A stretch of DNA of 64,000 nt from JAKLKS01 sp964370855 (GTDB lineage Bacteria > Planctomycetota > JAJSAM01 > JAKLKS01), in NCBI GenBank assembly GCA_964370855.1, contig CAYJMF010000006.1, positions 1 to 64,000 on the forward strand. The letters run 5' to 3'. Of this stretch, positions 25,819 through 33,789 are shown one piece after another. A program made the position numbers and the translations under genes. Position 1 is the stretch's first letter. Each line of letters opens with the position of its first letter. A model generated the notes under the pieces. That model made no database searches and was not told the origin of the DNA. It saw only the letters and a list, made by a program, of their open reading frames with translations.

Positions 25819-28800
25819 AAGAAGGGAGCGTCTTCCCGGCCGCCCCGGAGATCCCCGCCTCCCGGCCCTGCGTGCGGGGACCGTGGAGGGTCCTGCTGGC
25901 CATCGGGGCCGCCTGCGTCGGAACGACCACGGGACTCTCCGGACCCGCCGAAGGGGACTACGACTCCCTGCTCGCCACCGGCCGGAGGGCCGCGGGGCGC
26001 GGCGAGTCGCGGGAGGCGGGGACCCTGTTCTTCGAGGCCGTGTCGCTCGACCCCGACCGGATCGACGCCTACGGCGAACTCGTGCGCCTCCACAGGGACG
26101 ACAGGGACCGGCGGCTCCGGTGGACCCTCGAGGCCGGGAGGATCGCGGCGACTCCACCGGGGGGCGTGGCGTTCCCGGCGACCTTTCCCCTGGTTCCTTC
26201 CGAGGACCTCTCCGTGGTCGCGGCCATCGCCCGCAGGCGCCGCGAAGTCCTCGAGTCCGTTCCCCGGGCGGCGGGGACCGCCGGGAACCCGGGATCGGGA
26301 ACCGAACGGGAACTCGCCCGGCGCCTCGTCGAGGGACTGACCCGGGGCGCTCCTGCCATCAGGGGGGAGTTCCTGCGCCGGGTCGCTCCCTCCACCCCGG
26401 TGGTCGGCGGGGACTCCGGCGCCGCCGTCGCGGCACTCGAGTCCATCGCGAACCGCTCCGTCGCCCAGGGGGATCCCGGGACGAGGTTCGAGGCCGCTCG
26501 GATCCTCCGGGGGCTCGACGCCCAACGGCTCCTGTCCCCCGGACGCGACGCTGCCGCCGGGAAGGAGAGGGTGACCGCGTCCCCCTTCAGGCTCCTCCCC
26601 GTCATCGATGCCTGGCGTTCCTTTGAACGGACCACCCACACCGCCGAGGAACTGGCGAACCTCCCCTCACCGGCGGGCCCGGAGGACCGGGAGAAGTACG
26701 GGAACTGGACCCACCCGGCCTCCACCCTCTCCCCCGGCGGGTTCTATCGCGTGGAAACGACGTGCGGACTCCAGGCCCTCCAGGTGGCCGCCCGGGACAT
26801 CGACCGGATCCACGGGGGCCTTGTGGAGTGGTTCGGGAAGGACCCCTTTCCCGCCGGTGCGCGGGGAATCGTCCGTCTGGTCGGGACCTACGCGGACATG
26901 GAGTCCGAGGGGGGTACCAACTGGTGGGCCCGGGGGTTCCAGGACGGCGACAGGACCACCGTGCGGGCCGCCTTCATGGGTCGCATCGGGCTCCGCTCCT
27001 GCCTCACCCACGAACTCACGCACCGTTTCGACCAGGCCATCTACCCGGGAATGCCCGCATGGCTCCTCGAGGGCCGCGCCGTCCATACCGAGATTTGCAT
27101 GGGCGGGGGCGACGGCTTCTCCCTGGACGAGTCCCGCTGGTCGGGCTCCCAGGTCGTGGATGCTCTCAACGCCGGGCTGACCGGCGCGAAGTCCCTTCGG
27201 GCGCTGCTCGACGGGAAGACCGACTACCGGTTGAACTACTCCGGAGGCTACTCGCTCTGGCTCTTCCTGACGACCTTCCGCGGTTTCGACGCGACGCCCA
27301 CGGCGGATCCCGTCTTCCAGGACGGCATGGCGACGTTCATGGAATCCTGCCGGCGGCCGGCGGAGAACCGTTCCGGCGCCGCCGCCTTTGCGCTGGCCTT
27401 CCTCGACGGCTCGGGGGGAAGACCCCGGAACTTCACGGAGTTCGCCACCCTCTTCGACCGGTTCCTCCGGGGGCTCGTCGTCCCCCCGAAACCCCCGGTG
27501 CCTCCTCCGCCTCCGGAGCCTCCTGCGCCCCCGGTGCCCCCGGAGCCGTGGCTCCTCAAGTGGCGGGACGCGCTCAAGAGCAGGGGCCGGGAGCCCCTTG
27601 CCTGGGAGACCGACCGGTGGCTCGATGACCGGGGAACCTGGCCCATGGAGAGGACGCGCTTCGGACCTCCCCCGTGGGGCGAGGACCTGGCCCGCCGCGC
27701 CGCGAACCTCCTGCTTGGGGAAGGACTCTCCGACGCGGCCGTGGCAGCCGTGGAATGGGCGCTCGGGGTCGACGAACCGACGGAGGGACTCCTCCGCGCC
27801 TGCGCCGCGATCCACCGGGAAGCCGGGGATCCGGCGGGGGCGTGGGCCGCGACGAGGCTCCGGCTCCACCTGTTCCCCGGGTCCGGGGATGCGGAAGCCG
27901 GACCGCCGCCCGACTCCTGGCGGCCGACGGTCGGCGCCGCGGCGGGGTTCCTCGCCTTTCTCGCCGCCACGGAGGAGAGGCTCGTCAAGGAGGGATGCCC
28001 GGCCTCCGCGAGGGCGGTCCGTGCGGAGGCGGGCACCCTGTCCAGCCTTCTCGGGTGGCCGCCGGCCCCTCACCTCCCTTCGGAGAAGGGTGAGGGCGAC
28101 CCGGGGGGCGCCTGCTCCCCCTGGAACTCCCTGCTCGCGGGCACCCCGGTGGAGACGCCGTGGGCGCCGCTGCAGTCCGCCGCCTCCCCGGAGTGGGGAA
28201 TCCGGCGAAGCGCCCCCTGGCATCGAACGGCCGGGACGGTCCTCCTTCTCGGGGAACCGGAGGGGGCATCCACGTCGCCCTCCGAGGACATGATGGCTTC
28301 GGTCCTGGTCGGGTCGAGCCGGCACGTGGACGGGGCGTACACGGTGACGCTGGAGGTGAGGCCTTCGACCCTCGACTGGGAGGCGTCCGTCGTCCTGGGA
28401 TTGGATTCCCACGGGAGGGGGATGGAGGTCCGCCTCCGGGGGTCCCGCAGCAGGCGGGATCCCCCCACCACCGACTCCGAGCACTCGACGGCCTGGATCT
28501 CGATCTCGGATTCGCGCCCCCTGGACCAGCGCTTGATCCCCGCCCACGAGAGAGTGGAAGTCGGCGCCGCGGGGAGGTTCCGCCTCACCCTGGACGTCGC
28601 GGGCCCCCTCCTCGGCGTCGGGGTCGACGGCGCCGACATCCTGCAGGTGCGCCGGACGACGAACGCCCCCATCGAAGGGGCCGTCGGCTTCTGCCTCCGC
28701 CGGGGAGTGGTGGCTTTCGTCGATCCGAAGGTCCGGGTCCACGTGGTCCCCGGTCCCGACGAGGCCTGCCCCTGCGGCGTGGGGGATGTCCCCCTGGATC

Positions 28801-29339
28801 CTGCGGGGGCGAACCCCTTTCCCTGGCCCCGGGTGCTCGGAAGGCGGGTCCGGGGCCTGGTCCCGGGGAGCGCCGGGGGGATCCTGCTCTGGTACACGGA
28901 GGCGAATTTCCCCGCCCAGCGGACGCCGGCCGCCGTCCGGGCCGCGGTCGCAGCCCGGTCGGAGGCCCTCGGCCCCCGCGCCCCCCTCTTCCGGGTGACG
29001 GCGTCCCTCCCTCCGGATGCTCCCGTCGAGGGAGCGGCGGAGGGCGCGCCGCCCCGGGGGCCGCCGGAGTTCCCTTCCCACGGTGCCCAGCCCGAAGTGG
29101 CGCGCAGGGTCTGGCTCCGGGGCGCCGGCTCCTACGCCAAGGAACTGGAGACCGGTGAGATGGACCCGTCGCGACGGGGGATCCTGGAGCAGGTCGTCGG
29201 GGACGTGCTGGAGAGCCCCTTCGAGATCCTCTACGACGCCGGTGGCGTCGTGCGCCACCTGCGTGGCCATTCGCCGCGCGGAGCCTGGCTGCGCGGGGAC
29301 GAGGGCGCCGGCCTGGTCCGGCTGCTCGCGGGCTGGTAG
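25815..29339 (+). CDS. Large secreted HExxH metallopeptidase-like protein
   Basis: 1174 residues from TTG 25815, overlapping the previous stop and preceded by GGAGGACC. A hydrophobic segment near residue 25-43 may be a signal peptide or anchor. A TPR-like N-terminal part (~48-90) leads to a gluzincin-like core: HELTHRFD at about 398 and a downstream Glu in WLLEGRAVH about 20 residues on, matching the peptidase MA-like/DUF1570 arrangement. A Pro-rich linker (~555-580) follows, then helical and beta-rich C-terminal regions, including one resembling a lectin or glucanase-like jelly roll (DGAYTVTLEVRPSTLDWEAS). Substrate unknown; one of three HExxH proteins here. Confidence 0.75.
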   Translation: MKEGSVFPAAPEIPASRPCVRGPWRVLLAIGAACVGTTTGLSGPAEGDYDSLLATGRRAAGRGESREAGTLFFEAVSLDPDRIDAYGELVRLHRDDRDRRLRWTLEAGRIAATPPGGVAFPATFPLVPSEDLSVVAAIARRRREVLESVPRAAGTAGNPGSGTERELARRLVEGLTRGAPAIRGEFLRRVAPSTPVVGGDSGAAVAALESIANRSVAQGDPGTRFEAARILRGLDAQRLLSPGRDAAAGKERVTASPFRLLPVIDAWRSFERTTHTAEELANLPSPAGPEDREKYGNWTHPASTLSPGGFYRVETTCGLQALQVAARDIDRIHGGLVEWFGKDPFPAGARGIVRLVGTYADMESEGGTNWWARGFQDGDRTTVRAAFMGRIGLRSCLTHELTHRFDQAIYPGMPAWLLEGRAVHTEICMGGGDGFSLDESRWSGSQVVDALNAGLTGAKSLRALLDGKTDYRLNYSGGYSLWLFLTTFRGFDATPTADPVFQDGMATFMESCRRPAENRSGAAAFALAFLDGSGGRPRNFTEFATLFDRFLRGLVVPPKPPVPPPPPEPPAPPVPPEPWLLKWRDALKSRGREPLAWETDRWLDDRGTWPMERTRFGPPPWGEDLARRAANLLLGEGLSDAAVAAVEWALGVDEPTEGLLRACAAIHREAGDPAGAWAATRLRLHLFPGSGDAEAGPPPDSWRPTVGAAAGFLAFLAATEERLVKEGCPASARAVRAEAGTLSSLLGWPPAPHLPSEKGEGDPGGACSPWNSLLAGTPVETPWAPLQSAASPEWGIRRSAPWHRTAGTVLLLGEPEGASTSPSEDMMASVLVGSSRHVDGAYTVTLEVRPSTLDWEASVVLGLDSHGRGMEVRLRGSRSRRDPPTTDSEHSTAWISISDSRPLDQRLIPAHERVEVGAAGRFRLTLDVAGPLLGVGVDGADILQVRRTTNAPIEGAVGFCLRRGVVAFVDPKVRVHVVPGPDEACPCGVGDVPLDPAGANPFPWPRVLGRRVRGLVPGSAGGILLWYTEANFPAQRTPAAVRAAVAARSEALGPRAPLFRVTASLPPDAPVEGAAEGAPPRGPPEFPSHGAQPEVARRVWLRGAGSYAKELETGEMDPSRRGILEQVVGDVLESPFEILYDAGGVVRHLRGHSPRGAWLRGDEGAGLVRLLAGW

Positions 29340-29383
29340 GGTTCAGGAAGCGACTTCCGGGTGCCCTCTGGGTGCCCTCTTTC

Positions 29384-29419
29384 ACGGACTCCATGGACTC
29401 AGTGGACTCCATGGACAAC
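29384..29419 (+). repeat. Four 9-bp iterons upstream of a tRNA fragment
   Basis: ACGGACTCC, ATGGACTCA, GTGGACTCC and ATGGACAAC in tandem. Period, GGACT core and terminal GGACAA parallel the iterons at 23551-23577. Upstream, GGTGCCCTCT is itself repeated twice (29360-29380). Confidence 0.65.
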
Positions 29420-29461
29420 AGGCCGCCGCAAGTACCTGCAGAATCTGCCCGTACGGGCTTC

Positions 29462-29506
29462 CTCTCAATCACCGGGTCGAAGGTTCGAGTCCTTCAGGAG
29501 ACACCA
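29462..29506 (+). other. tRNA 3' half fragment (tRNA-Glu(CTC)-like)
   Basis: Nearly the same as attR at 23619: anticodon loop CTCTCAA (anticodon position CTC), ATCACCGGGTCG, T arm GAAGG/CCTTC and acceptor AGGAGAC with ACCA. No matching 5' half (GTCTCCT) is found upstream, so it is not a working tRNA. It is read as an att remnant. Within 29340-29652 there is no gene. Confidence 0.75.
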
Positions 29507-29513
29507 CTCCACC

Positions 29514-29555
29514 TCGCGAGGGGCACGGCGGTCACGACCGCCGTGCCCTTCGCGA
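29514..29555. terminator. Long hairpin after tRNA fragment
   Basis: TCGCGAGGGGCACGGCGGT pairs with ACCGCCGTGCCCTTCGCGA with one mismatch around a 4-nt loop. No T tract follows. A related hairpin follows the tRNA fragment at 41087, so it seems to belong to the same unit; it may be the terminator of an ancestral tRNA gene. Confidence 0.6.
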
Positions 29556-29652
29556 TTCTGGCCCCCCTCTCTCGCATGGCACCTTCTCGGGTGGAACCCG
29601 CCGGCGCGGCTACGATGGACGGCATGGACCCGGACACCCGGGAGGGGAACCC

Positions 29653-31425
29653 GTGAAGGCCGCCGTCGTCCTCGCCGTCCTGGTGCTCCTCCTCGCCGCG
29701 CCGCCCGGGATCCGGGCCGAGGACGCCCCCCCCGCACCGGGCGTCCCCCGGGACCGCCTGCCCGTGCTCGGTACCGTCGGCGACCTTCCGGCCGCCGGGT
29801 CGCGGGTCGTCGTGGAGGTGCAGCCGCAGGGCTGGATGACGGTGGACGGCCGGACGACGGACTACGCGGGCTTCCTGAAGACGCTGCGCACGCGCGCCGC
29901 CCCCGGCCGGCCGGAGAAGGGCCCGTCCCCCCTCCACCTCGTGCTGCGCGTCGATCGCGATCTCCCCTGGCAGGCCGTCCGCTGGATCCTCGCGGAGTGC
30001 GCGGCGCCCGACGTCCGCGTCCGGCGCGTGCTCTTCGCGGCGGCCCCGGAGGACGGGGGAGAGGAGGGCGCCTTCGCGTTCTTCCAGCCCGAGGCACCGC
30101 TGCCGGAGGCGAAGTCCTGGCGGTTCGAGCTCCGCCTCCGGGAGGTGCGCGAACCGCTCTGCCCGGGCGACGTCTACGCGTCCATGGACACGCTCAGTTC
30201 CAGGACGGACCCGGCGGAGTACTACGCCTCCGTTTCGCTGAAGGCCGTCCCGCGCATGGCCACGGGGGACGTCCTCTCCACCGCGGACATGATTCTCCGG
30301 CGCGGGACCCGCGACCTGCGGCTCGAGGGCGCGGCCCCGGAGACCGTGCCCGACATCGAGCAGGCCCTGAAGGCGCTTCCTCCCGCCGTCGGCACGTACT
30401 CGCCGTGGCAGAGCGGCCCCCTCCGCCCCTTCGGGGAACGCGCGCGCCGCCCGCCCCCCGTCGCCCGCGTGAAGGGGGCCCTCGCCGGGATCTTCCCGGC
30501 CGCCGCCCCGGGACCGAAGGAGGCTCCCGCACCGCCGAAGGCGGAGCGGGAGGTGAAGATCGCCGGCACCCCCGGCTTCCTTCCCCGCATCGGGGTCGTG
30601 GGCGACCTGCCGCCGAAGGCGGAGCGCATGGTCATCGACGTCGATGCCCGGGGCCGGACCGCCATCAACGACCGGGTCGAACCGTTCGAGGCGATCGAGG
30701 AGGCCCTCTCGGCGGAGGCGGGGCGATGCGCGTCGCCGAAGTCCCCCGGCGTCTCCGACCTGAACGTCGTCCTCCGCCTCGACCGTCGCCTGCCGTGGGC
30801 CGTGGCCCACCGGCTCCTGCGGCTCTGCGCGCGCACGCGCCCCCGGGTCCCCCGCATCTTCTTCGGCGTCTGCCCCGAGGACGACGGCCCCGAGGGAGCC
30901 GTGGCCGCCTTCGAACCGCGGTTCGCGCGCCCCGGCGAGGAGTCCGAGGAGATCCCGGAGGGGCGCGCCTTCGCGGTGCGGATCGGGAATCCGCCCGGCG
31001 CCCCCGCGGGGTCGGTCCCCCTGGATGTCCTCGCCTTCCTGCGCGACAAGCGGGGCCCCTCTCCCGGGGGCGGCCCGTGGCTGTTCCGGTTCAACTCGTT
31101 CCCCGACAGCCAGGTCGGGACGGTGCTCGAGGTCTACGACATGGTCCTGCGCTGGGGCGTCCGGAACATCACCCTGGGCTGCAGTTTCGATGACGACGGC
31201 AAGGGCCCGGTGGAGCTGCTCGACACCTACCCGCCGACGGGCGCGCCTCCCCTGTTCTTCGTCGGAGAGGACGTCGTCCAGCCGGGCTGTTCAGGATGGA
31301 TGGAGCTGCCCATCCGCCCCCGCATCACCGGCCGGATCGCGGGCGCGACGAACCCGTTCCTCGTCCTCTCCGTCGCGGCGCCGCGGAAGAAGGCGGAACC
31401 GGAGGACGACGACGAGGATCGCTGA
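29653..31425 (+). CDS. Secreted tandem ExbD/TolR-like domain protein
   Basis: 590 residues from GTG 29653, with GGAGGGG upstream. Signal peptide VKAAVVLAVLVLLLAAPPGI ends near residue 22 (RAED). Two related domains (~38-200 and ~310-470) each have the pattern of the periplasmic ExbD/TolR fold: a strand such as RMVIDVDARGRTAIND, a helix, then LNVVLRLDRRLPWAVAHRLL. ExbD normally has a membrane helix and pairs with ExbB in energy transduction; here there are two domains, a cleavable-looking signal and no ExbB neighbour. It may bind peptides or act as a scaffold rather than a motor part. The C-terminus is acidic. Flanked on both sides by tRNA fragments. Confidence 0.6.
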   Translation: MKAAVVLAVLVLLLAAPPGIRAEDAPPAPGVPRDRLPVLGTVGDLPAAGSRVVVEVQPQGWMTVDGRTTDYAGFLKTLRTRAAPGRPEKGPSPLHLVLRVDRDLPWQAVRWILAECAAPDVRVRRVLFAAAPEDGGEEGAFAFFQPEAPLPEAKSWRFELRLREVREPLCPGDVYASMDTLSSRTDPAEYYASVSLKAVPRMATGDVLSTADMILRRGTRDLRLEGAAPETVPDIEQALKALPPAVGTYSPWQSGPLRPFGERARRPPPVARVKGALAGIFPAAAPGPKEAPAPPKAEREVKIAGTPGFLPRIGVVGDLPPKAERMVIDVDARGRTAINDRVEPFEAIEEALSAEAGRCASPKSPGVSDLNVVLRLDRRLPWAVAHRLLRLCARTRPRVPRIFFGVCPEDDGPEGAVAAFEPRFARPGEESEEIPEGRAFAVRIGNPPGAPAGSVPLDVLAFLRDKRGPSPGGGPWLFRFNSFPDSQVGTVLEVYDMVLRWGVRNITLGCSFDDDGKGPVELLDTYPPTGAPPLFFVGEDVVQPGCSGWMELPIRPRITGRIAGATNPFLVLSVAAPRKKAEPEDDDEDR

Positions 31426-31435
31426 CGCCTTCCAT

Positions 31436-31454
31436 GTCCTTGAGGAGGCACCAC
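31436..31454 (+). other. Short tRNA 3'-end tag
   Basis: GTCCTTGAGGAGGCACCAC matches the end of attR (GTCCTTCAGGAGGCACCAC) at 18 of 19 positions. It lies between two convergent genes, 10 bp after the ExbD-like gene. Confidence 0.55.
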
Positions 31455-31464
31455 CGCCCTCCCG

Positions 31465-33612
31465 TCACCGGTGGACCACCGAGATCTCGTCGAACCACGC
31501 CTCCTCGCGCCCCTTGGACCGGCCGCCGGTGGCGACCTCCACGACGAGCAGGACCTCCCTCCCGGCCCAGGGGTCCAGCGGAGCCTCGATGCTCCTCCAG
31601 GGATCCGACGCCCGTTCCGGTTCGCCGCCGAGGATCTCCTCCCGGAGCCAGTGCAGGTCGTCCGCGAAGACGCCCAGGCGCACCACGGTGTCGGATTTGC
31701 CGGCGGACTCCCCGACCTCGGCGCAGGCCCGCACGAGGAGCGCGGAGCGCCCGCCGGGGACGCGCACCTTGCGCAGGATGCGGGCCGGGACCTTGCCGTC
31801 GACCTCGGGGTGGAGGCCGAGGGCTCCCTGGAACGCCCCCCCGGGACCGCGGGCCTTCGGCGCGGGTGGGCCCTCGAGCCAGCGGGGCCAGCGCCCCGTG
31901 AACGCGGGGGCCGCGACGGAGACGGAGAGGAGGCTCGCCGCGTCCTCGAACTTGAGGGAGAGATCCGACTCCGCGGGCAGGAGGCGGAGCAGGTCGGGGA
32001 GGGGGAACATCCCCGGCTGTGCGCGTGCGGCCTCCTCGGCCTCGCTCCTCGCCTCGGAGAGGGACGGGAGCACTCCCGTCACGGGTTTCCCGTCCGGCCG
32101 GGCGAGCCGCACGCAGAAGCCGCCGGCGTCGCTCCCGCTCTCGAGCCCCAGCAGGAGGCGGTGCGCCCCCTTCTCGAGACGGACCGGAATCCCCGCCCTG
32201 TCGGGGGTGCGCCCCTCGTGGAAGTGGCCGTCGTGGACGAGGGTCCCGTCCAGCAGGAGGCGGAAGCCGCTGTCGGCCCCGATCCAGATCACGGCGTCCT
32301 GCGCCTCCTCCGCGTGGAGGTAGGCGAAGGCCCAGGCGACGGTGCCCTTCCCCGCGCCGAGCGCCGCCCCCAGATCCACCCGGTCCGTGGCGCTGCGCCA
32401 GGCGCCCCACCGGACCCCCTTCCCCGCCAGCGCGTTGCCATCGCGGGGGCGGACGTCGCCCTCCTTGAACGGGGGATCCCCGAGGAGGGCGTCCGCAGGG
32501 TCCGGCAGCGGACCGAGGAGCAGCCAGCGGCGGAGGAACGGGGTGCCGGGCGCGGGCTTCACCGGCCCGGCGGGGGCCGCGGCCACGGCCTCCCCCTCGG
32601 TGGGCGGCGCGGGAGCCCGCCCGGCCAGCGTGGAGGTGGCGCGCCGGAGGAAGAGCAGGGCGATGCAGGTCTCGTGGAAGGAGCCCCAGTCGCCGTCCTT
32701 CTCCTGGGAGGCGACGAGGACCTCCGCGCCCTCGCGGTACCAGTCCTTCCCGCCGATGCGGTCCCTGCCGGCCACGGCGGCGATCCTCTCGATGCCCCAG
32801 AGGTAGTAGGCGTGGGAGAAGTCGTGCCGGAAGGCGTGCTCCCCCTCGAAGCTCGAGGTGGCGATGAACCTCCGGTCCATGTAGTCCCATGCGCGCTTGA
32901 GGACCTCCCGGGCGCGGCGGACGAGGGGGCCGTTCTCGGTGCGCTCCGGATCGGCGCGGGCGGCGGCGATCTCGAGGATGAGGATCCCCGCGCCGGTGCG
33001 GCTCCCGGTGGCGATCCTCGGCTCGCGGTTCGTGGAGTAGTAGAAGCCCCCCTCCTCCGTCTGGTGGACCGGGATCCGGAGCAGGAGCCCCGACCAGGTC
33101 CCGTCCTTCACCTTGAACCCGTGGCGCTCTGCGGCCCAGAGCCCGAGGACGGCGAACTGGGTATTGGAGATGTCGGTCTTGCGGCTCTCCGGGGAGTACG
33201 CCCAGGTGCCCTCCTTCTCGACGACGGCGTCCTCGAGCCACCGCGCGACGGCCTGCACCTCGGGGTCCTTCCCGGGATCACCCAGGGCGTCCAGGGCGAG
33301 GATCCAGAGCGAGGCGCCATAGACGGTGGTGGGCTTGCGGTAGCGGAGCCAGTCCACGGCCTTGCGGACCGCGGGGTCGTCGGGGGTGACGCCGGACTTG
33401 AGGAGCGCGTAGAGGGCCAGGGCGGTGACGCCTTCGGGGTGGTCCTTCTTGTACTTCGAGTCGAAGGAGCCGTCCGCCGCCTGCCAGGAGCGGATCTTCG
33501 CCACGCCGCCGTCGATGGCCCGGTTCACCTGCGCGGCGAGGGAGTCGGCCCCGGCCGCGGGAGCGCCGGTCAGGGCGAGGGCGGTGGCGAGGAGGAGAGC
33601 CCCTGCCCTCAT
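31465..33612 (-). CDS. Secreted prenyltransferase/squalene-cyclase-repeat protein
   Basis: 715 residues from ATG 33612 (MRAGALLLATALALTGAP, signal peptide to GADSL). Residues ~25-330 form an alpha/alpha toroid of prenyltransferase or squalene-hopene-cyclase type repeats: QAADGSFDSKYKKDHPEGVTALALY, DISNTQFAVLGLWAAERHG, EEGGFYYSTNREP, DGDWGSFHETCIALLFLRR. The catalytic DxDD of hopene cyclases is absent, so it is not a triterpene cyclase. The C-terminal half has two beta-sandwich carbohydrate-binding-like regions (ADSGFRLLLDGTLVHDGHFH; REVLLVVEVATG). Such secreted proteins are common in planctomycetes, with no assigned function. A TAGGAT box lies 34 nt upstream. Confidence 0.8.
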   Translation of the reverse strand: MRAGALLLATALALTGAPAAGADSLAAQVNRAIDGGVAKIRSWQAADGSFDSKYKKDHPEGVTALALYALLKSGVTPDDPAVRKAVDWLRYRKPTTVYGASLWILALDALGDPGKDPEVQAVARWLEDAVVEKEGTWAYSPESRKTDISNTQFAVLGLWAAERHGFKVKDGTWSGLLLRIPVHQTEEGGFYYSTNREPRIATGSRTGAGILILEIAAARADPERTENGPLVRRAREVLKRAWDYMDRRFIATSSFEGEHAFRHDFSHAYYLWGIERIAAVAGRDRIGGKDWYREGAEVLVASQEKDGDWGSFHETCIALLFLRRATSTLAGRAPAPPTEGEAVAAAPAGPVKPAPGTPFLRRWLLLGPLPDPADALLGDPPFKEGDVRPRDGNALAGKGVRWGAWRSATDRVDLGAALGAGKGTVAWAFAYLHAEEAQDAVIWIGADSGFRLLLDGTLVHDGHFHEGRTPDRAGIPVRLEKGAHRLLLGLESGSDAGGFCVRLARPDGKPVTGVLPSLSEARSEAEEAARAQPGMFPLPDLLRLLPAESDLSLKFEDAASLLSVSVAAPAFTGRWPRWLEGPPAPKARGPGGAFQGALGLHPEVDGKVPARILRKVRVPGGRSALLVRACAEVGESAGKSDTVVRLGVFADDLHWLREEILGGEPERASDPWRSIEAPLDPWAGREVLLVVEVATGGRSKGREEAWFDEISVVHR

Positions 33613-33789
33613 GTCCTGATTCTCCCCGGTGCCGGAGGCCATCCTATCGCACCCTGGCGCGGCCCCCCATCGTTCCACCCCGGCACGGAGCCATCCCTGG
33701 TGAGCACGCTCCCTGCACGGGGGGGAAAGCGGATCGACTCACGGTCCTCGAGCGCCGCACTCGCCGAGGCGAAAGGACCGGGTGCCCGG

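Noticed and set aside
23551..29419. CRISPR array
   Set aside because: The 9-bp iterons are too short and contiguous, without spacers, and no cas genes are seen.
29462..29506. Working tRNA-Glu gene
   Set aside because: No 5' acceptor (GTCTCCT), D arm or left half of the anticodon stem precedes the 3' half.
29465..30097. Frames ending LLKDSNLRPGD or similar near tRNA fragments
   Set aside because: This peptide is a familiar artefact of reading a tRNA 3' end on the opposite strand; it marks tRNA-like DNA, not a protein.
31465..33612. Squalene-hopene cyclase enzyme
   Set aside because: Toroid repeats are present but the DxDD catalytic motif is not seen, and the protein is exported with extra beta domains.
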